From the NCBI RefSeq assembly GCF_901000735.1, contig NC_081548.1, positions 2,046,001 to 2,110,000 on the forward strand: 64,000 bases of DNA. The letters are read 5' to 3'. Position 1 is the first letter of the stretch; each line of letters starts with the position of its first letter. This document shows, piece by piece, positions 41,516 to 53,262 of the stretch. This DNA comes from Corylus avellana (lineage: Eukaryota > Streptophyta > Magnoliopsida > Fagales > Betulaceae). A program made the position numbers and the translations under genes. The notes beneath the pieces are model-generated. The model worked only from the letters and a program-made list of their open reading frames with translations. It had not been told where the DNA came from and made no database searches.

Positions 41516-42323
41516 ATAGCGGTTGCGGTTAGCGGTTAGTGGCTAAAACCGCTAACCGCAACCGCCTAGGCGGTTAGTAAATTTTACTAACCGCCTCCGC
41601 TAACCGGGTAGCGGTTAACCGCCCGGTTAGCGGCTAACCGCTTTGGAATAACCGCTTTTTTTCTAACCGTTTTTTTTGGCTTTTTTTGGACTTTTTTCTT
41701 TGGACCGATTTTGGGCCGGGTTTGGACCGGTTTTGGGCTCACTTTAAACTTTTTTTTTTTTTTTTCTCATTTTAAACATTTGTTTTTTCCCTTTTCATGG
41801 CCATTTTAGCATTAAAAATTGCTATATACCAAAATCTTGTTGGCCACCTTCTACAAATCTACACATCATATAATATACAAATAAAATTACAACAAAATCA
41901 TCACTTCACTTGTAGTCTTATACATAAACTCACAAGTAAGTTCATAAACTCACACATAGAAATAAAATAAAACACAAACAAATTCATAAACTCACAAGCA
42001 ACAAAAAAACCAACATATATGGTTAAACTTGAAGCTTGAGACCCATTTCAATCAACCAAAAAAAAGTCATAAACTCACAACTTATTGTTATTATATATAT
42101 AATATAAATATATATTATATTTAAAAAAAAGCGGTTAGCGGGTAGCGGTTAGCGGTTAGCGGATTTTCAAAACCCACTAACCGCTAACCGCAACCGCCTA
42201 GGCGGTTAGCGGTTTTTACTAACCGCTTTCAAAGCGGTTAGGCGGTTAGACGGTTAGCGGTTAACGGTTATAACGGTTAACGGTTAGCGGTTGCGGTTAG
42301 GCGGTTTTAAATTTCACCCCTAG
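41516..42323. mobile_element. Non-autonomous hAT-like DNA transposon made of GCGGTTA repeats
   Basis: About 808 bp bounded by a 12-bp terminal inverted repeat TAGGGGTGAAAT / ATTTCACCCCTA. TAGGGGTG-type ends are typical of plant hAT elements. Both subterminal regions (about 41527-41660 and 42130-42306) are dense arrays of the heptamer gcggtta and its complement taaccgc in both orientations, so each end can fold strongly. The middle is AT-rich and non-coding. Possible 8-bp target duplication gtctagct/gtaaaggt matches at only five of eight positions, so the insertion is old or the edges are off by a base. Confidence 0.65.
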
Positions 42324-43439
42324 GTAAAGGTGCAAGAGAAAAAGAAAAAGAAAAAAAACACAAGAAGGGACAAGGGTGCAAGTGTGAAACGTGTCGTACA
42401 GGCGTGTAAAGCAAAAATTAAGACCCAAAAAAAAATCAACATTTGTTTCTTTTTCTGTCAATCAAGGATCCAGATCTCCTCATATTTCAAAAAATATGAG
42501 AATCTCATATTGTCAAATCTTGGCCGTTCCTTGCATCTGAGGGTTCATAAGATGCCAGCTGTCTATTGTGTTATCGAGGAGACACACTTCCAAATTGAAA
42601 AACGAAAACGCCTCTTCTCCTCTCCCCTTCTTCTTCCTCACGTCAAGATGGAAAAAAAAAAAATCCCTGGCTTTTCCAAGTAGAGTAGTCCTCAGCTCAT
42701 GCCATGTCGAATTATAGTTGTCTTAAATTCGAAAATAACCATGAAGTTTGTAGTTCCTTTGAGATACCCATTATGTGATTTAGCTCAATTTTCTGAAAAT
42801 TTTGCAAGTTTAGGTGGATTAAGGAAAATTTTTGGCATAACCGAAACCCTTTTCATTCATGATTTGATACTGTTCAAAGGGTATTTTCAAAAATGTCTCA
42901 AATTTTTTTGAAAATCGTATTGAGGGTAGTGTTGGAACGATTTTGCATATTGGTGTGTGTGGTTAAGTTTTGTAAACTTTTAAGGCAGGAGAAGTAAATG
43001 GAATTCAGTGGGTGTTGTGTTCATTTGCCAAAGAATCTCTCATTTTATATGCTGTGTTGTTAATGGTTGGGAAAATATTTTACTTAGAATTTTGATATAT
43101 GTCTTTTTGTTATTGGCCTATTTTCTACTATAACGGGTTTATTTGTCTTGGGGATTCAAATAATTTCTTTGTTCTTTACCGCATTATTGCACTTTTTAAT
43201 CCTAAGGTAATTACCAGTCATTCAGAGCAAGAAGCAGAGGATGGAGCATACGGTCATCATTTGAGTGGTAGAAAGAAGGGAACTAATTAAATTTCCCACT
43301 TAAAGTAGAAAGAAGTAAATTATGAAAATGCGGATGAATAGCTAGTGTACTCGTTAACCTAAAGGTGATAAAGATAAACCATAATTGCAAATGGTTAATT
43401 GTTGCTTGAATTGTCTAATTTAATAAATAAAATTGATCG
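42324..43439. other. Spacer start plus about 1 kb of unique sequence
   Basis: 42325-42430 is the spacer segment (gtgcaagagaaaaag..acaagaagggacaag) also found near 27235, 32195 and 63885. From about 42435 to 43439 the sequence is unique in the window. It has a promoter-like pyrimidine-rich part (cgcctcttctcctctcccc), an ATG at 42702 opening 70 codons, and a possible exon near 43200, but I recognise no protein. Confidence 0.4.
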
Positions 43440-44660
43440 TAGTGGATATTATAAGCCTATGAAATATGTTAAAATAGTGGATTTGAGCCTATGGATGAGT
43501 GATGAAAGCATTTCCAACAAAGATAGAACTACTTCTGTTTCACTTTGTAAAGAAAAATTATTCTTAGAAGTTATCTTCCATAAATCATTGCGCTTTCCAA
43601 TTGTTTTCTACTTGTATCCATCATGTATTAGAATGCACCAAAATTCCACAAAGGGATGGTATACTAGAAAAAGACATTTGCTTCCATTTCTAGCACAACT
43701 CGCCATAAGGCTCGCTCTCACCCCAGAATAGTTTGTGCTCTGCTCCGAAGCACTCGGCTTCTTCCGCTAGAAGCTCTCCACCTCTCAGACCATCACCCAA
43801 AAGTTCGCTCACTTGCACGTTAGTTCTTTCGGTTGCTCACCATATGCTCTTTGTTCGGTTCTTGAGAATGTATCGGAAAAGAAAAGGTACAAAATTTCAC
43901 GAGGGTTTTGAAATTCCTAAGGACATTCTTGGAACATGCTTGTTCATGTTGTTTCATGCTTCATGAAAGTTGATCTTCTGAAACTCTCTTGGGAAAGGGT
44001 CATCGGAATTTGCTGAAAGCCACCTTCGGAATCTGCCGAAGGTCATTGTCTTTCAGGTGAAGTTTCTTGTCTTTTCTCTCTCTAATTTCTCTATTTGGAA
44101 ATGGGTTTTTCTGCTCTTGGATATCCATGGAAACGGTTTTGGACTCTGTTTTTGGAGTTGGCATTGACTCTGACTTTGGCTTCTTAAACATGAGGACTAG
44201 AAATATTGGAGTTGATTTCAACAGAGTGATTGGGGACTGAGGCTTGGAGCTGGGCTCAATTGGGAGAATTTTTCTTCTGGAAATAGGATCATTAGGAGAC
44301 AGAGAAGGATTGGCTCTAAGAAATTGAGGCCAGATTTGTTGGCCGAGTTGTTGTAGTGGTATTTAGTGGCTGTTAGTTTTAGTGCAGGGATGATCCTATT
44401 TCCAGAAGAATTGACAAAAATGTTTCTTATATTTCTATTCCGATTTGTGTTAAACAATAGAGATTTGTGCCCTTTGTCTTATTTTAACTTTTTATATGCA
44501 GGGATGACTGTTGCTTCATTTTGTTACTTACAATTCTTTCCACCCCCATATGATGCAGATGGTAATGCCGTCTCCTCTTTTTTACTTAACCAATGGTTAT
44601 GTACAATATGCTCTAATATCTCTTTGTAAAATTTTCCTCTCAATATCTATGCAATGATCT
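43440..44660 (+). repeat. Duplicated spacer block, decayed copy
   Basis: Homologous to 4090-5470, 20640-22060 and 50870-52290. The open frame conserved in those copies is broken here by two stops near 43698 and 43714, and about 150 bp near 44105 is deleted. It ends with the segment that precedes eIF4G MIF4G elsewhere. Confidence 0.6.
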
Positions 44661-45149
44661 AACTTTATGGTGACCAGCATCTAACATTGTCTTCAACAGA
44701 AATGTGGTTTATGAATCTTTTGAGGTTTGTGCTCTTTTGAGAATGATTGTAAGACTTCATTCTCATATCTCTTTTGCTTTAGTTACCGCCTATGCGGTTT
44801 ATTCCAAGATACAAAAGACATTGTCATTTTTTAACCAATTTCTTATTCTCAGCTTGTTGACTCTTTGAAATCGTAAAATTCAAATGCATAGGAGCACGCA
44901 TTTTTGATAGCTTCATTCTTCAACATGGGTGTCAAGTTGTCCATCATTGAAGAGGCGAGGAAGAAAGGCCAACCACTCATTGTGGACCAGTTATATTTTT
45001 AGAAGATTGCATAGACGAAGTTTAATTTTGCAATTTGATCCTTCTGTGTGTTCATGCTTTTGGTATTCATGCTATGGTTTAATTTTGCAGCTTGATCCTT
45101 CTGTGTAATTATGCTTTTATTTTTTTATTTTTTTTGTTTCCAAACAAAG
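44661..45149 (+). repeat. Spacer shared with 27640-28210 and 32600-33155
   Basis: Same order of motifs as after copies E and F (taccgcctatgcggtttatt, cttgttgactctttgaaatc, tgatccttctgtgt twice). No gene is seen. Confidence 0.5.
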
Positions 45150-46117
45150 GTGGTGTTTGGCAAAGGTGTTGGGCCAGCCTAAATACTGTAGATTTTCGAT
45201 ATATGTGTATTTAATAAAATAACTCTGAGTAGAATTACCATATTAGCCTTCACTTTCTTTCTTTTTGTTTTCCAGCACTCTCGATTACCCTCCATCTCCC
45301 TCACTTTCTTTCCTCCCCGTCTTCTCACAGTCGTAAATTTCACATTCTCACTCTCTGCTCTCACAGCCTCTCGCCCTCTCCACACTCTCTTCGCTTGCTC
45401 TGTTCTATTTTTTTGTTCACCGCCTACTTTGTTTCTTGGGTATTTGAAAGAAGGTTTCCAAGCTCACAGCTGTGAATTTCACATTCTTTCACTGCCATGT
45501 CTTCAAAGGCCAGGACTACGAGGCACCTTTTCTTTCCATTCTTTGTCTTTTCATTGAAATTTTTCTGTGTGTTGAGTGTTGTGGCCGTGGGTTAGTTTTT
45601 CTGAGGTTTTGCAGAGGAGTTGTGATTCTTTGAATGATATTTTTGTGTTGTTGTTATGCGACTATGGGTAATTCCATTTTTGTGCCTGGGATCTTTGGGT
45701 TTTTCTTGATTTTTGTTTCTCGGTAAGTTTTACCTGGGCCAACATTTTCTTCTTTTTTGTAATCCCCGATTACTTTGATGGACATGAAGCTAGCGTTGGG
45801 GGACGCCCAAAATATAAAACCCTAACTATTTGCCTAGAGAATCAGTGAAAAATGAATGAAACTACTTTAAAATCCTACACACAGCAAAAATAACCGTAAA
45901 ATCAGCTATAAATGATCCAAAATCCCAATTTCCAAACATTTCCCTTCCCCGATTTTCTAGACAACCAAACAGGGGAAAAAACACAAAAAGTGGCCAGAGA
46001 AAGATAAGGACAATATGGTCAAAGAAGCTGAAATATTGATGTTAAAAGTTCAAAATTGGATGGTCAACTGGTCAAAAGGTGAACAGGGTCTAGGAAAACC
46101 CTGTTGCCAAACGAAGC
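45150..46117. mobile_element. 968-bp insertion with imperfect terminal inverted repeats
   Basis: The spacers after E and F read ccaaacaaagtgtaatg without interruption (28200, 33150). Here the same sequence is split by 968 bp flanked by a caaag direct repeat (45145-45149, 46118-46122). The ends are imperfectly inverted: left gtgtttggcaaagg, right cctgttgccaaac. The interior contains pyrimidine-rich leader-like sequence (45240-45420) but no long open frame. It is a non-autonomous DNA transposon of uncertain superfamily, possibly carrying captured host sequence. Confidence 0.65.
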
Positions 46118-46857
46118 CAAAGTGTAATGTCTCTGAAACGCTTCAATAGTATAAATTAAGGGTCCAAAGCCCTATTTCTGTAAGTATTTGGTTTATGTGC
46201 TCATTGTGTTTGTAGCCTTTTTACCACACATAAGCCAAATCTTTTGTGTAAAATCCCCTTAAGATCATGATAATCTAAGTACTATTGATAATTACCTAGT
46301 ATTTGTGGAACAAAGGGTCTATTTGGGATTGATGTATCAATAAATGCGATATTAAAAATTGCGTTTTTTAAGTCGCTATTTTTTAAAATCGCAAAGGCGT
46401 TTGGTAAAACATGTTGACAATTATTTTATTTTTTTTATCAAATATTTGTTATGCGAAATCGTAATTTTGGTTTAAATTCACGCCTTTCAAATAAACACCC
46501 CATAGCTTGCTTATAGAAATTGTAGATTTTTTTCCTATTTTAAATTAAGTTCTTTTTAAATTGTAATGCCAAACGTCATATATTTTGCAATATCTTTTAA
46601 AAACGCATATTATTTTTGAGGTATCAATAAACAAGAACTAATAATTGACACTTGCTAGAGTGGAATAAAGGGAGAGATTAACACTTGACAAGAACTAATG
46701 ATCAATTATTATATAGAATGAAAATATCTCTTCTGATTATGGACATTAGTTTATATAATATTCGGATATGTAGAAAAGTGCTCCTACATAAGTGCTTTCA
46801 TGTACACCTGCAACTAGCTTTATGTTTTTATAAACAAGTTTCTCGTGCACTTTATAG
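46118..46857 (+). repeat. Spacer resuming after the insertion
   Basis: Matches 28205-29150 and 33150-34090, with the paired gtatcaataaa motifs (46326, 46620). No gene is seen. Confidence 0.5.
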
Positions 46858-47008
46858 GAGCTTTTGGAACAAGATGCTAAAACATGCCCATTAGAGGAGA
46901 ATGTTGATACAAGGCCCATAGGTTTTGGCCTTTGGGGGTATGATTCCTGAAATGCCTGGCCTTGATACTTTACAATTGGGAGATTCCTCGGTCCCAGTCA
47001 ATGCCAAG
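46858..47008 (+). pseudogene. eIF4G fragment: MIF4G exon piece with linker
   Basis: [20 protein letters not shown] after an acceptor, then a GMIPEMPGLD-like linker in another frame. It is a diverged homologue of 29151-29305, with an A-to-L change in CPAEEN. Confidence 0.7.
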
Positions 47009-47987
47009 GTTTAATTTTAATTTTGAAAACAAATTAGACCTACCATATTCTTTAAGAATCTTTTGATGTTTGTTAAGTTGGGTTAAAATTTTAGACTGTT
47101 GTTTAGAGTCTTCAAAATGAACGATGATCTGTTAATTTTAATTTGCATTCTTTGGATGAGTATCTTTTTTTTATTAAAAAACATTAAACATAATGATAAT
47201 AATAGTAATAATAATAACAACGACGGCTATAGTATCGTTTTTCATTTTAAGCGAAATTGAGATGATTCATTTTACGGTCAAAATCAATAAAATCATATAT
47301 GATATATGATATATGATTGGGTGTTAGACTCATAAAATCATATATGACAAATAATTAGCAGAATTTGCAGTCAAAATCATTAAGCAATTAATTTGAGAGT
47401 GAAAGTACCCTGCCTTTTAGGAGACCCAAGTTTCAAAAATATAAAAAATGAACAACATATTTTGTTGCGAAGCTCTTCAAAAAACAAAATATGAAAAGCT
47501 AAGAACAATAACAACCGGGTCCTTAAGAGATAGTTTAATTGGCTGGGACCACGCCTAATAAAACGAAGATCACTAGTTCGAATCCTCTTCTCCCCTCTTG
47601 CGCGGATATGTCAAAAAAAAAAAATTACAAAAGCAAAAAGAGAAGCAGTAACAATAATAATGAAGTGAATTACCTAAACTTTCAAGTAGTAGACAAACAA
47701 TTTCATCAAATCTAGCACCAAACAAAAATTTATATATATATATAAAAGAGAACATTATGTCTAATTTCAAGAAATCATACCAACATTCTGGACGAGGACA
47801 ACCAAGCATAAGCATTAAGCATAAAAATTTAAAATATCAATTTTAATCTAATTTTATAATTTTACACTAATTTGACATTTAAAATTTAAAATGTCAAAGG
47901 GAAGGTGAAAAATAAGAAAGAAATAATGTCGAAGAAAAGATGCGATAAAAAATGAAAAACCAGCATCACAAATCAACAACTCTGGGT
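47009..47987. repeat. Spacer and 5' flank of copy H
   Basis: Diverged duplicate of 34246-35270. It includes atatgat repeats near 47295, a SINE-like unit (47518-47627) and a short AT run near 47733. No gene is seen. Confidence 0.5.
47518..47627 (+). mobile_element. Possible tRNA-derived SINE (third copy)
   Basis: Diverged relative of 29800-29912: A-box-like ttaattggctggga, B-box-like agttcgaatcc, then an A-rich tail after tatgtc. This copy has a better B box than the other two. Confidence 0.5.
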
Positions 47988-48020
47988 AACAGAAACGTCG
48001 TCGTGTAATCCCGCATATAA
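47988..48020 (+). promoter_or_regulatory. Putative core promoter of copy H
   Basis: Conserved aacagaaacgtcgtcgtgta followed by cccgcaTATAA (TATA at 48016), about 140 bp before the ATG, as in E, G and J. Confidence 0.45.
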
Positions 48021-48157
48021 GAAACCAGACCTCCCCTCCCCTCCCCTACTACTCCACTCCACATATCTATACTTCGTCTGCTTATTTTGTCGAGTCCTTT
48101 GAGGCAGTGCATCATCAGATCTGCTTCTTCTGCTTATTTCTTCCACTACATCAGGAA

Positions 48158-49978
48158 ATGGGTACGATTTCCAAGTCTACAAACTCTCTTGCTTTCTTCT
48201 TCAATCATTATTCTCATCTTAGGGTTTCTTCCAATGCTCAAATTTTTTATTATTATTGTCGTTGTTTTAGTGCTACTTCTGCTAAAAATCCCAATAGTGG
48301 TAGACGTAATGTGGAAAGCCCCAATCAGTTCTTGAAATCTGTCAGAGATCGATGCAGATCTCGCAGCTTTAGGAATCTTGATGATGCCTTAGGCGTGTTT
48401 GATAGAATGCTTCACATGCACCCTTTGCCTTCCCTCATGGATTTTAATCAATTGCTGAGTGCAATCGCAAGAATGAAGCATCACTCAACTGTTATTACTT
48501 TGATTAAAGAAATGGAACTGTCAGGAATTGCTCCCGATGATTATATTCTGACTGTTTTGATTAATTGCTTCTGCCATTTGAACCGGATGGATTTCGGCTT
48601 CTCTATTTTAGCAAGAATTTTGAAGCTTGGTTTACAACCAAACTGTATAATTCTTACTACTCTTGTCAAGGGGTTTTGTATTCAGGGTAAAATTACTGAA
48701 GCTGTTAAGTTGGTCAACAAAATGGAGAAGATAGGCTACAAACCTGATATAGTTACCTATGGAACCATAGTGAATTGTTTGTGTAAAATAGGTAAGACCG
48801 GTGAAGCTATTGGGTTGCTTCGGAAAATGGAAGAAAGAAATCTTGAACTTAATGTAGTGTTGTATAGCACAATCATTGATAGTTTATGTAAGGACAGATT
48901 GGTAACTGAAGCTTTGATTATTTTCTCTGAAATGACAAATAGAGGAATTCAGCCCGACGTTCTCACTTACACTTCTTTAATTCAAGGCCTATGCAATTTC
49001 GGTCGGTGGAAGGAGGCAACTAAACTATGGAATGAGATGGGGGAAAGGAAAATCATGCCTGATTTGCATACATTCAGCATATTGGTGGACACACTTGGCA
49101 AAGAAGGGAAGTTGACAGAGGCTGAAGAAATTTTTGATGTGATGATTCAGAGAGGCATAAAGCCTGATGTAGTCACGTACAATTCTTTGATTGATGGTTA
49201 TTGTTTGCAAAATAAAATGGATGAAGCTACCAAAGCATTTAATATGATGGTTTGAAACGGTTGTTTGCCTTCTGTTGTTAGCTATAACATATTGATCAAT
49301 GGATATTGTAAGAATAGAAAAATTGATGAGGCAATAAGTCTATTTCGTGAAATGTCTAACACCGGAATTTTTCCCGATGTTGCCACTTACAACACCCTAA
49401 TTGGAGGGTCTTGCCGAGTTGGAAGACCTAAAATTGCATTAGAGCTACTCCACGAGATGCAAGGTTGTGGCCAACCTCCAGATCTCCAAACTTGTGCTAT
49501 TTTGTTTGATGGCCTGTGTAAGAATTTACACTTTACTGAGGCAATGACATTGTTTCAAGAGATGGAAGACAAAAAATTACACCTTGATATTGTGATTTAC
49601 AACATCTTGATTCATGGTATGTGTAATGCTGGGAAACTTACAACTGCAAGTGAATTATTTAATGCTCTTCCTACCAAAGGTTTTCAACCAAATGTTTTCA
49701 CATACACTATAATGATCAAAGGGCTTTGCAAAGAGGGACTACTAAATGAAGCGAGGGAATTATTTGAGAAAATGGAAGAGAACGGCTGTTCACCTGACCA
49801 TTTCACTTATAACACAATCATTCAAGGCTTCTTGCAACATAATGAGACATCATGGGCAGTGAAGTATCTCAAGATAATGGTTGACAAGGGTTTCTCAGCA
49901 AATGCAACCACTGCAACCATTTTGATCGACTTGATGTTTACTAATCGAGCAGATAAAACATTACAAGATCTTTTTTAG
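48158..49978 (+). pseudogene. RFL PPR pseudogene (copy H), premature stop in repeat 9
   Basis: The frame opens at the family ATG and encodes the presequence and repeats 1-8 (365 residues). TGA at 49253-49255 replaces CGA in repeat 9 (..AFNMMV-stop-NGCLPS). Beyond it the frame is open through the remaining repeats until TAG at 49976-49978, which replaces CAG near the usual end (TLQDLF). No frameshift is seen. RNA-code residues of the readable repeats (N,D / T,N / T,D / G,N / S,D / T,D / S,D) differ from every other copy. A truncated eight-repeat protein could still be made. AATAAA is at 50060-50065. Confidence 0.92.
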
Positions 49979-50146
49979 ATATCCGTGTGAAAGCTTTATA
50001 GTTCTTCAATGTGTAGGACAAATTTCATATTCTAACATTTGCAAAGTCAATCTGTATGGAATAAAAGCATATATGTTGCAAGTCATTAAGGTGATATTTC
50101 TTTTCATTTGTTTTGGACTATTGTTGTGTATTGATATTTTATTTTG

Positions 50147-50191
<45 letters not shown>

Positions 50192-52244
50192 AAAATCTGT
50201 AAACTTGTGTAAAAAAAATCTTGAAGATTTTTTCAATTATTTTGTTGATGCAGAATATTGCTCATTTGGTGTTTGGATTTTTATGGTTGTATTCTTATTG
50301 GCCCACCAAGTTGTTTTGATTAATATTTGAGTTCTATTGTTGAAATTGATTATGGTTGTCCTATCATGGTAGGCATGGTAATGAAGTCACCTGCATGGCT
50401 CTTCATTTCAAATAACTGAGTCGTCAGGAAGGCATACTTGGTGCATGACTGGCTGATTATGATCACCACATTCCATCAATTATTTTCTTTAGGTTTTAAA
50501 TAATTGCAATATTTCTGGAAAGATCTTGTTCTTTTCTATCTTAAAATTCTTAAGCTATTTGTTTTTGTAAATCCTTTTTGATACTTAACCCAATATAAAG
50601 TTTGGACATTTCCTTTAAGAAACACATACTTGAACCCAATTGATCATTTTTCTAGACAAGTTACATCTTTAAGGTAAGGATACGTCCCCAAAAAATAAGG
50701 AAATATATATATGAAAAAAAAAAAAAACCCGATTATCTATAGGCACAAAAGGTCAAGCCGTTCTTATGAGCTGGCAAGTAAGGAGAAAGAACCATGATTG
50801 TTAGGTCATTCTCAAGGGTTAGGCTGCACATACTCTTTTAAATTGCCACTAGAAAAAGACATTTAGTTTGTTATTATAAGCCTATGAAATATGTTAAAAC
50901 AGTGGATTTGAGCCTATGGATGAGTGATGAAAGCATTTCCAACAAAAGATAGAACCACTTCTATTTCATTTTGTGAAGAAAAATTATTCTTGGAAGTTAT
51001 CTTCCATAAATCATTGCGCTTTCCAATTGTTTTCTACTTGTATCCATCATGTATTAGAATGCACCAAAATTCCACAAAGGGATGGTATACTAGAAAAAGA
51101 TATTTCCTTCCATTTCTTGCCTGACTCACCACCATGCTCGCTCTCACCCCAAAATAGTTTGTGTGCTACTCTGAAGTGCTCGGCTTCTTTTGCTAGAAGC
51201 TCTCCACACCTCAGACCATCACCCAAAAGTTCATTCGCTTGTAGGTTGGTTATTTCGGTTGCTCACCATGTGCTCTCTGTTCGGTTCTTAAGAATGTATA
51301 GGAAGAGAAAAGATACAAAATTTCACGAGGATTTTGAAATTTCTAAGGACATTCTTGGAACAAGCCTGTTCGTGTTGTTTCATGCTTCATGAAAGTTAAT
51401 CTTTGGAAACTCTCTTGGGAAAGTGTCACTAGAATCTGCCGAAAGCCACCTTCGCAATCTGCCCAAGGTCATCGTCTTTCAAGTGAAGTTTCTTGTCTTT
51501 TCTCTCTCTAACTTCTCACTTTAGAAATGGGTTTTTCTTTGATTGGATAATGGTAATAGAAACGTGTGTTCCAAGTTGGGTATTTTAAACAAACAATAAA
51601 ATTTTGAGAGCTGGGTTTGATTTTTTTTTTTTTTCAAAATGTTTGTTTGTTAAGATTTGGGAATCGGATTGCGATTCTTTGTCGGTTTGGTTTGTTTCTA
51701 ACGGGGTTCATTGTGAAGAAGACCTTGCTTTCTTGTCTTTTCTGCTCTTGGATATCCATGGAAACGGTTTTGGACTCTGTTTTTGGAGTTGGCATTGACT
51801 ATGACTTTGGCTTCTTAAACACGAGGACTAGAAATATTGGAGTTGATTTCAGCAGAGTGATTGGGGACTGAGGCTTGGAGCTGGGCTCAGTTGGGAGAAT
51901 TTGTCTTCTGGAAATAGGATCATTAGGAGACAGAGAAGGGATTGGCTATGAGAAATAGAGGCCAGATTTGTTGGCCAAGTTGTTGTGGTGGTATTTAGTG
52001 GCTGATAGTTTTAGTGCAGGGATGATCCTATTTCTAGAAGAATTGACAAAAATGTTTCTTATATTCCTATTTCCGATTTGTGTGAAACAGTAGCGATTTG
52101 TGCCCTTTGTCTTATTTTTACTTTTTATATGCAGGGATGACTGTTGCTTCATTTTGTTACTTACAATTCTTTCCACCTCCATATGATGTAGATGGCAATG
52201 CCGTCTCTTCTTTTTTACTTAACCAATGGTTATGTACAATATGC
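49979..52244 (+). repeat. 3' flank of H and duplicated spacer block, matching 19690-22019
   Basis: Nearly the same as the flank of D, with a longer TA microsatellite (50149-50186). The block from 50607 carries the same unrecognised 139-codon open frame (50973-51392). No recognised gene. Confidence 0.6.
50149..50186. repeat. TA microsatellite in the 3' flank of H
   Basis: About 19 TA units where the sister flank after D (19890-19909) has about 10. Confidence 0.9.
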
Positions 52245-52665
52245 TCTAATATCTCTTTGCAAAATTTTCCTGTCAACATCTGTGCAATGATCTAACTTTC
52301 TGGTGACTTTGATGAGAAGCTTATATTTGATAAGGCTTTGACTTTGATGAGAACCCACGTTTTGTCCCATGTACGCAGTTTTATGCTGTGACTTTGATGA
52401 GAAGCTTCCTCCATTCCCATCAGATGAACCTGGTGGGAAAGAAATCACATTTAAGCGAGTGCTCTTGAATAATTGTCAGGAGGCGTTTGAAGGAGCTGAC
52501 AACCCGAGGGCAGAAATCAGGCATATGACTGCCCCTGTGCAAGAAATGGAATGCAGGGATAAAGAACGGATGATTTAGCTGTGAACTCTAGGAAGCATAT
52601 GCCTTATTGGGGAGCTTTTGAAGCAGAAGATGGTGCCTGAAAAGATTGTCCACCATATTGTTCAG
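52245..52665 (+). pseudogene. eIF4G fragment: MIF4G domain exon
   Basis: Sister of 22020-22445: [20 protein letters not shown], then [32 protein letters not shown] and ECRDKERMI. After a stop comes [21 protein letters not shown] to the donor at 52665. It is slightly closer to a functional eIF4G than the copy after D (intact EPTFCPMYA). It carries stops and lacks neighbouring exons. Confidence 0.9.
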
Positions 52666-52731
52666 GTTTGTATGACATTCATTCACTTGGTATTGCCAGG
52701 TTTGTATGACATTCATTCACTTGGTATTGCC
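52664..52731. repeat. 34-bp tandem duplication at the eIF4G splice donor
   Basis: The unit aggtttgtatgacattcatt... (34 bp) occurs twice in direct succession, duplicating the donor site. The copy after D has a single unit. Confidence 0.85.
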
Positions 52732-52783
52732 TGTTTCTTACTACAATTTGAATCTTTCTAAAACTTTCTCGTGCAATTTATAG

Positions 52784-53262
52784 GAGCTTTTGGAACAAGA
52801 TGCTAAAACATGCCTAGCAGAGGAGAATGTTGATACGAGGCTCATAGGTTTTGGGGGTATGATGCTTGGAATGCCGGGCCTTGATACTTAAAATTGGGAG
52901 GTTCCTCAGTCCCAATCAATGCCAAGGAACAATGGTCCTGGTCTGATCCAGTCTGCCGGACATGTGCAGCTATCTTTCATCAGCAAAACACCCTCCTATA
53001 AATTCAAAGTGTGGAGGAGCTAAAAGCCCCAGCGTATCACCCAGAGGTTGTTAAAGAAGCCATTCCCCTTGCACTGGAAAAGAGCCCACCGTTTGTTGGA
53101 TGACATTGGCATTGCTTTGTCGAAAGCACCAAAAACATTTGGTTAGGTTCTTGGGCAGTTGGTTCTGGCAGTGAAGGGAGCTGAGATTCAGGCTTGTGAG
53201 AGTTACTTGGTCATCATGGGAAGCTATCTAGCATTTGGCAACTGCAGATTTTGAAGAGTAGC
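52784..53262 (+). pseudogene. eIF4G fragment: next MIF4G exon, linker and MA3
   Basis: Sister of 22532-22990: [19 protein letters not shown], linker GFGGMMLGMPGLDT, and MA3 pieces [20 protein letters not shown] and [16 protein letters not shown]. It then jumps to GAEIQACES from the eIF4G C terminus. Stops and frame changes are present. Confidence 0.85.

Noticed and set aside
41527..42306. Telomere-like or satellite array
   Set aside because: The heptamer is GCGGTTA, not the plant telomere TTTAGGG, and the arrays occur in both orientations within defined terminal inverted repeats.
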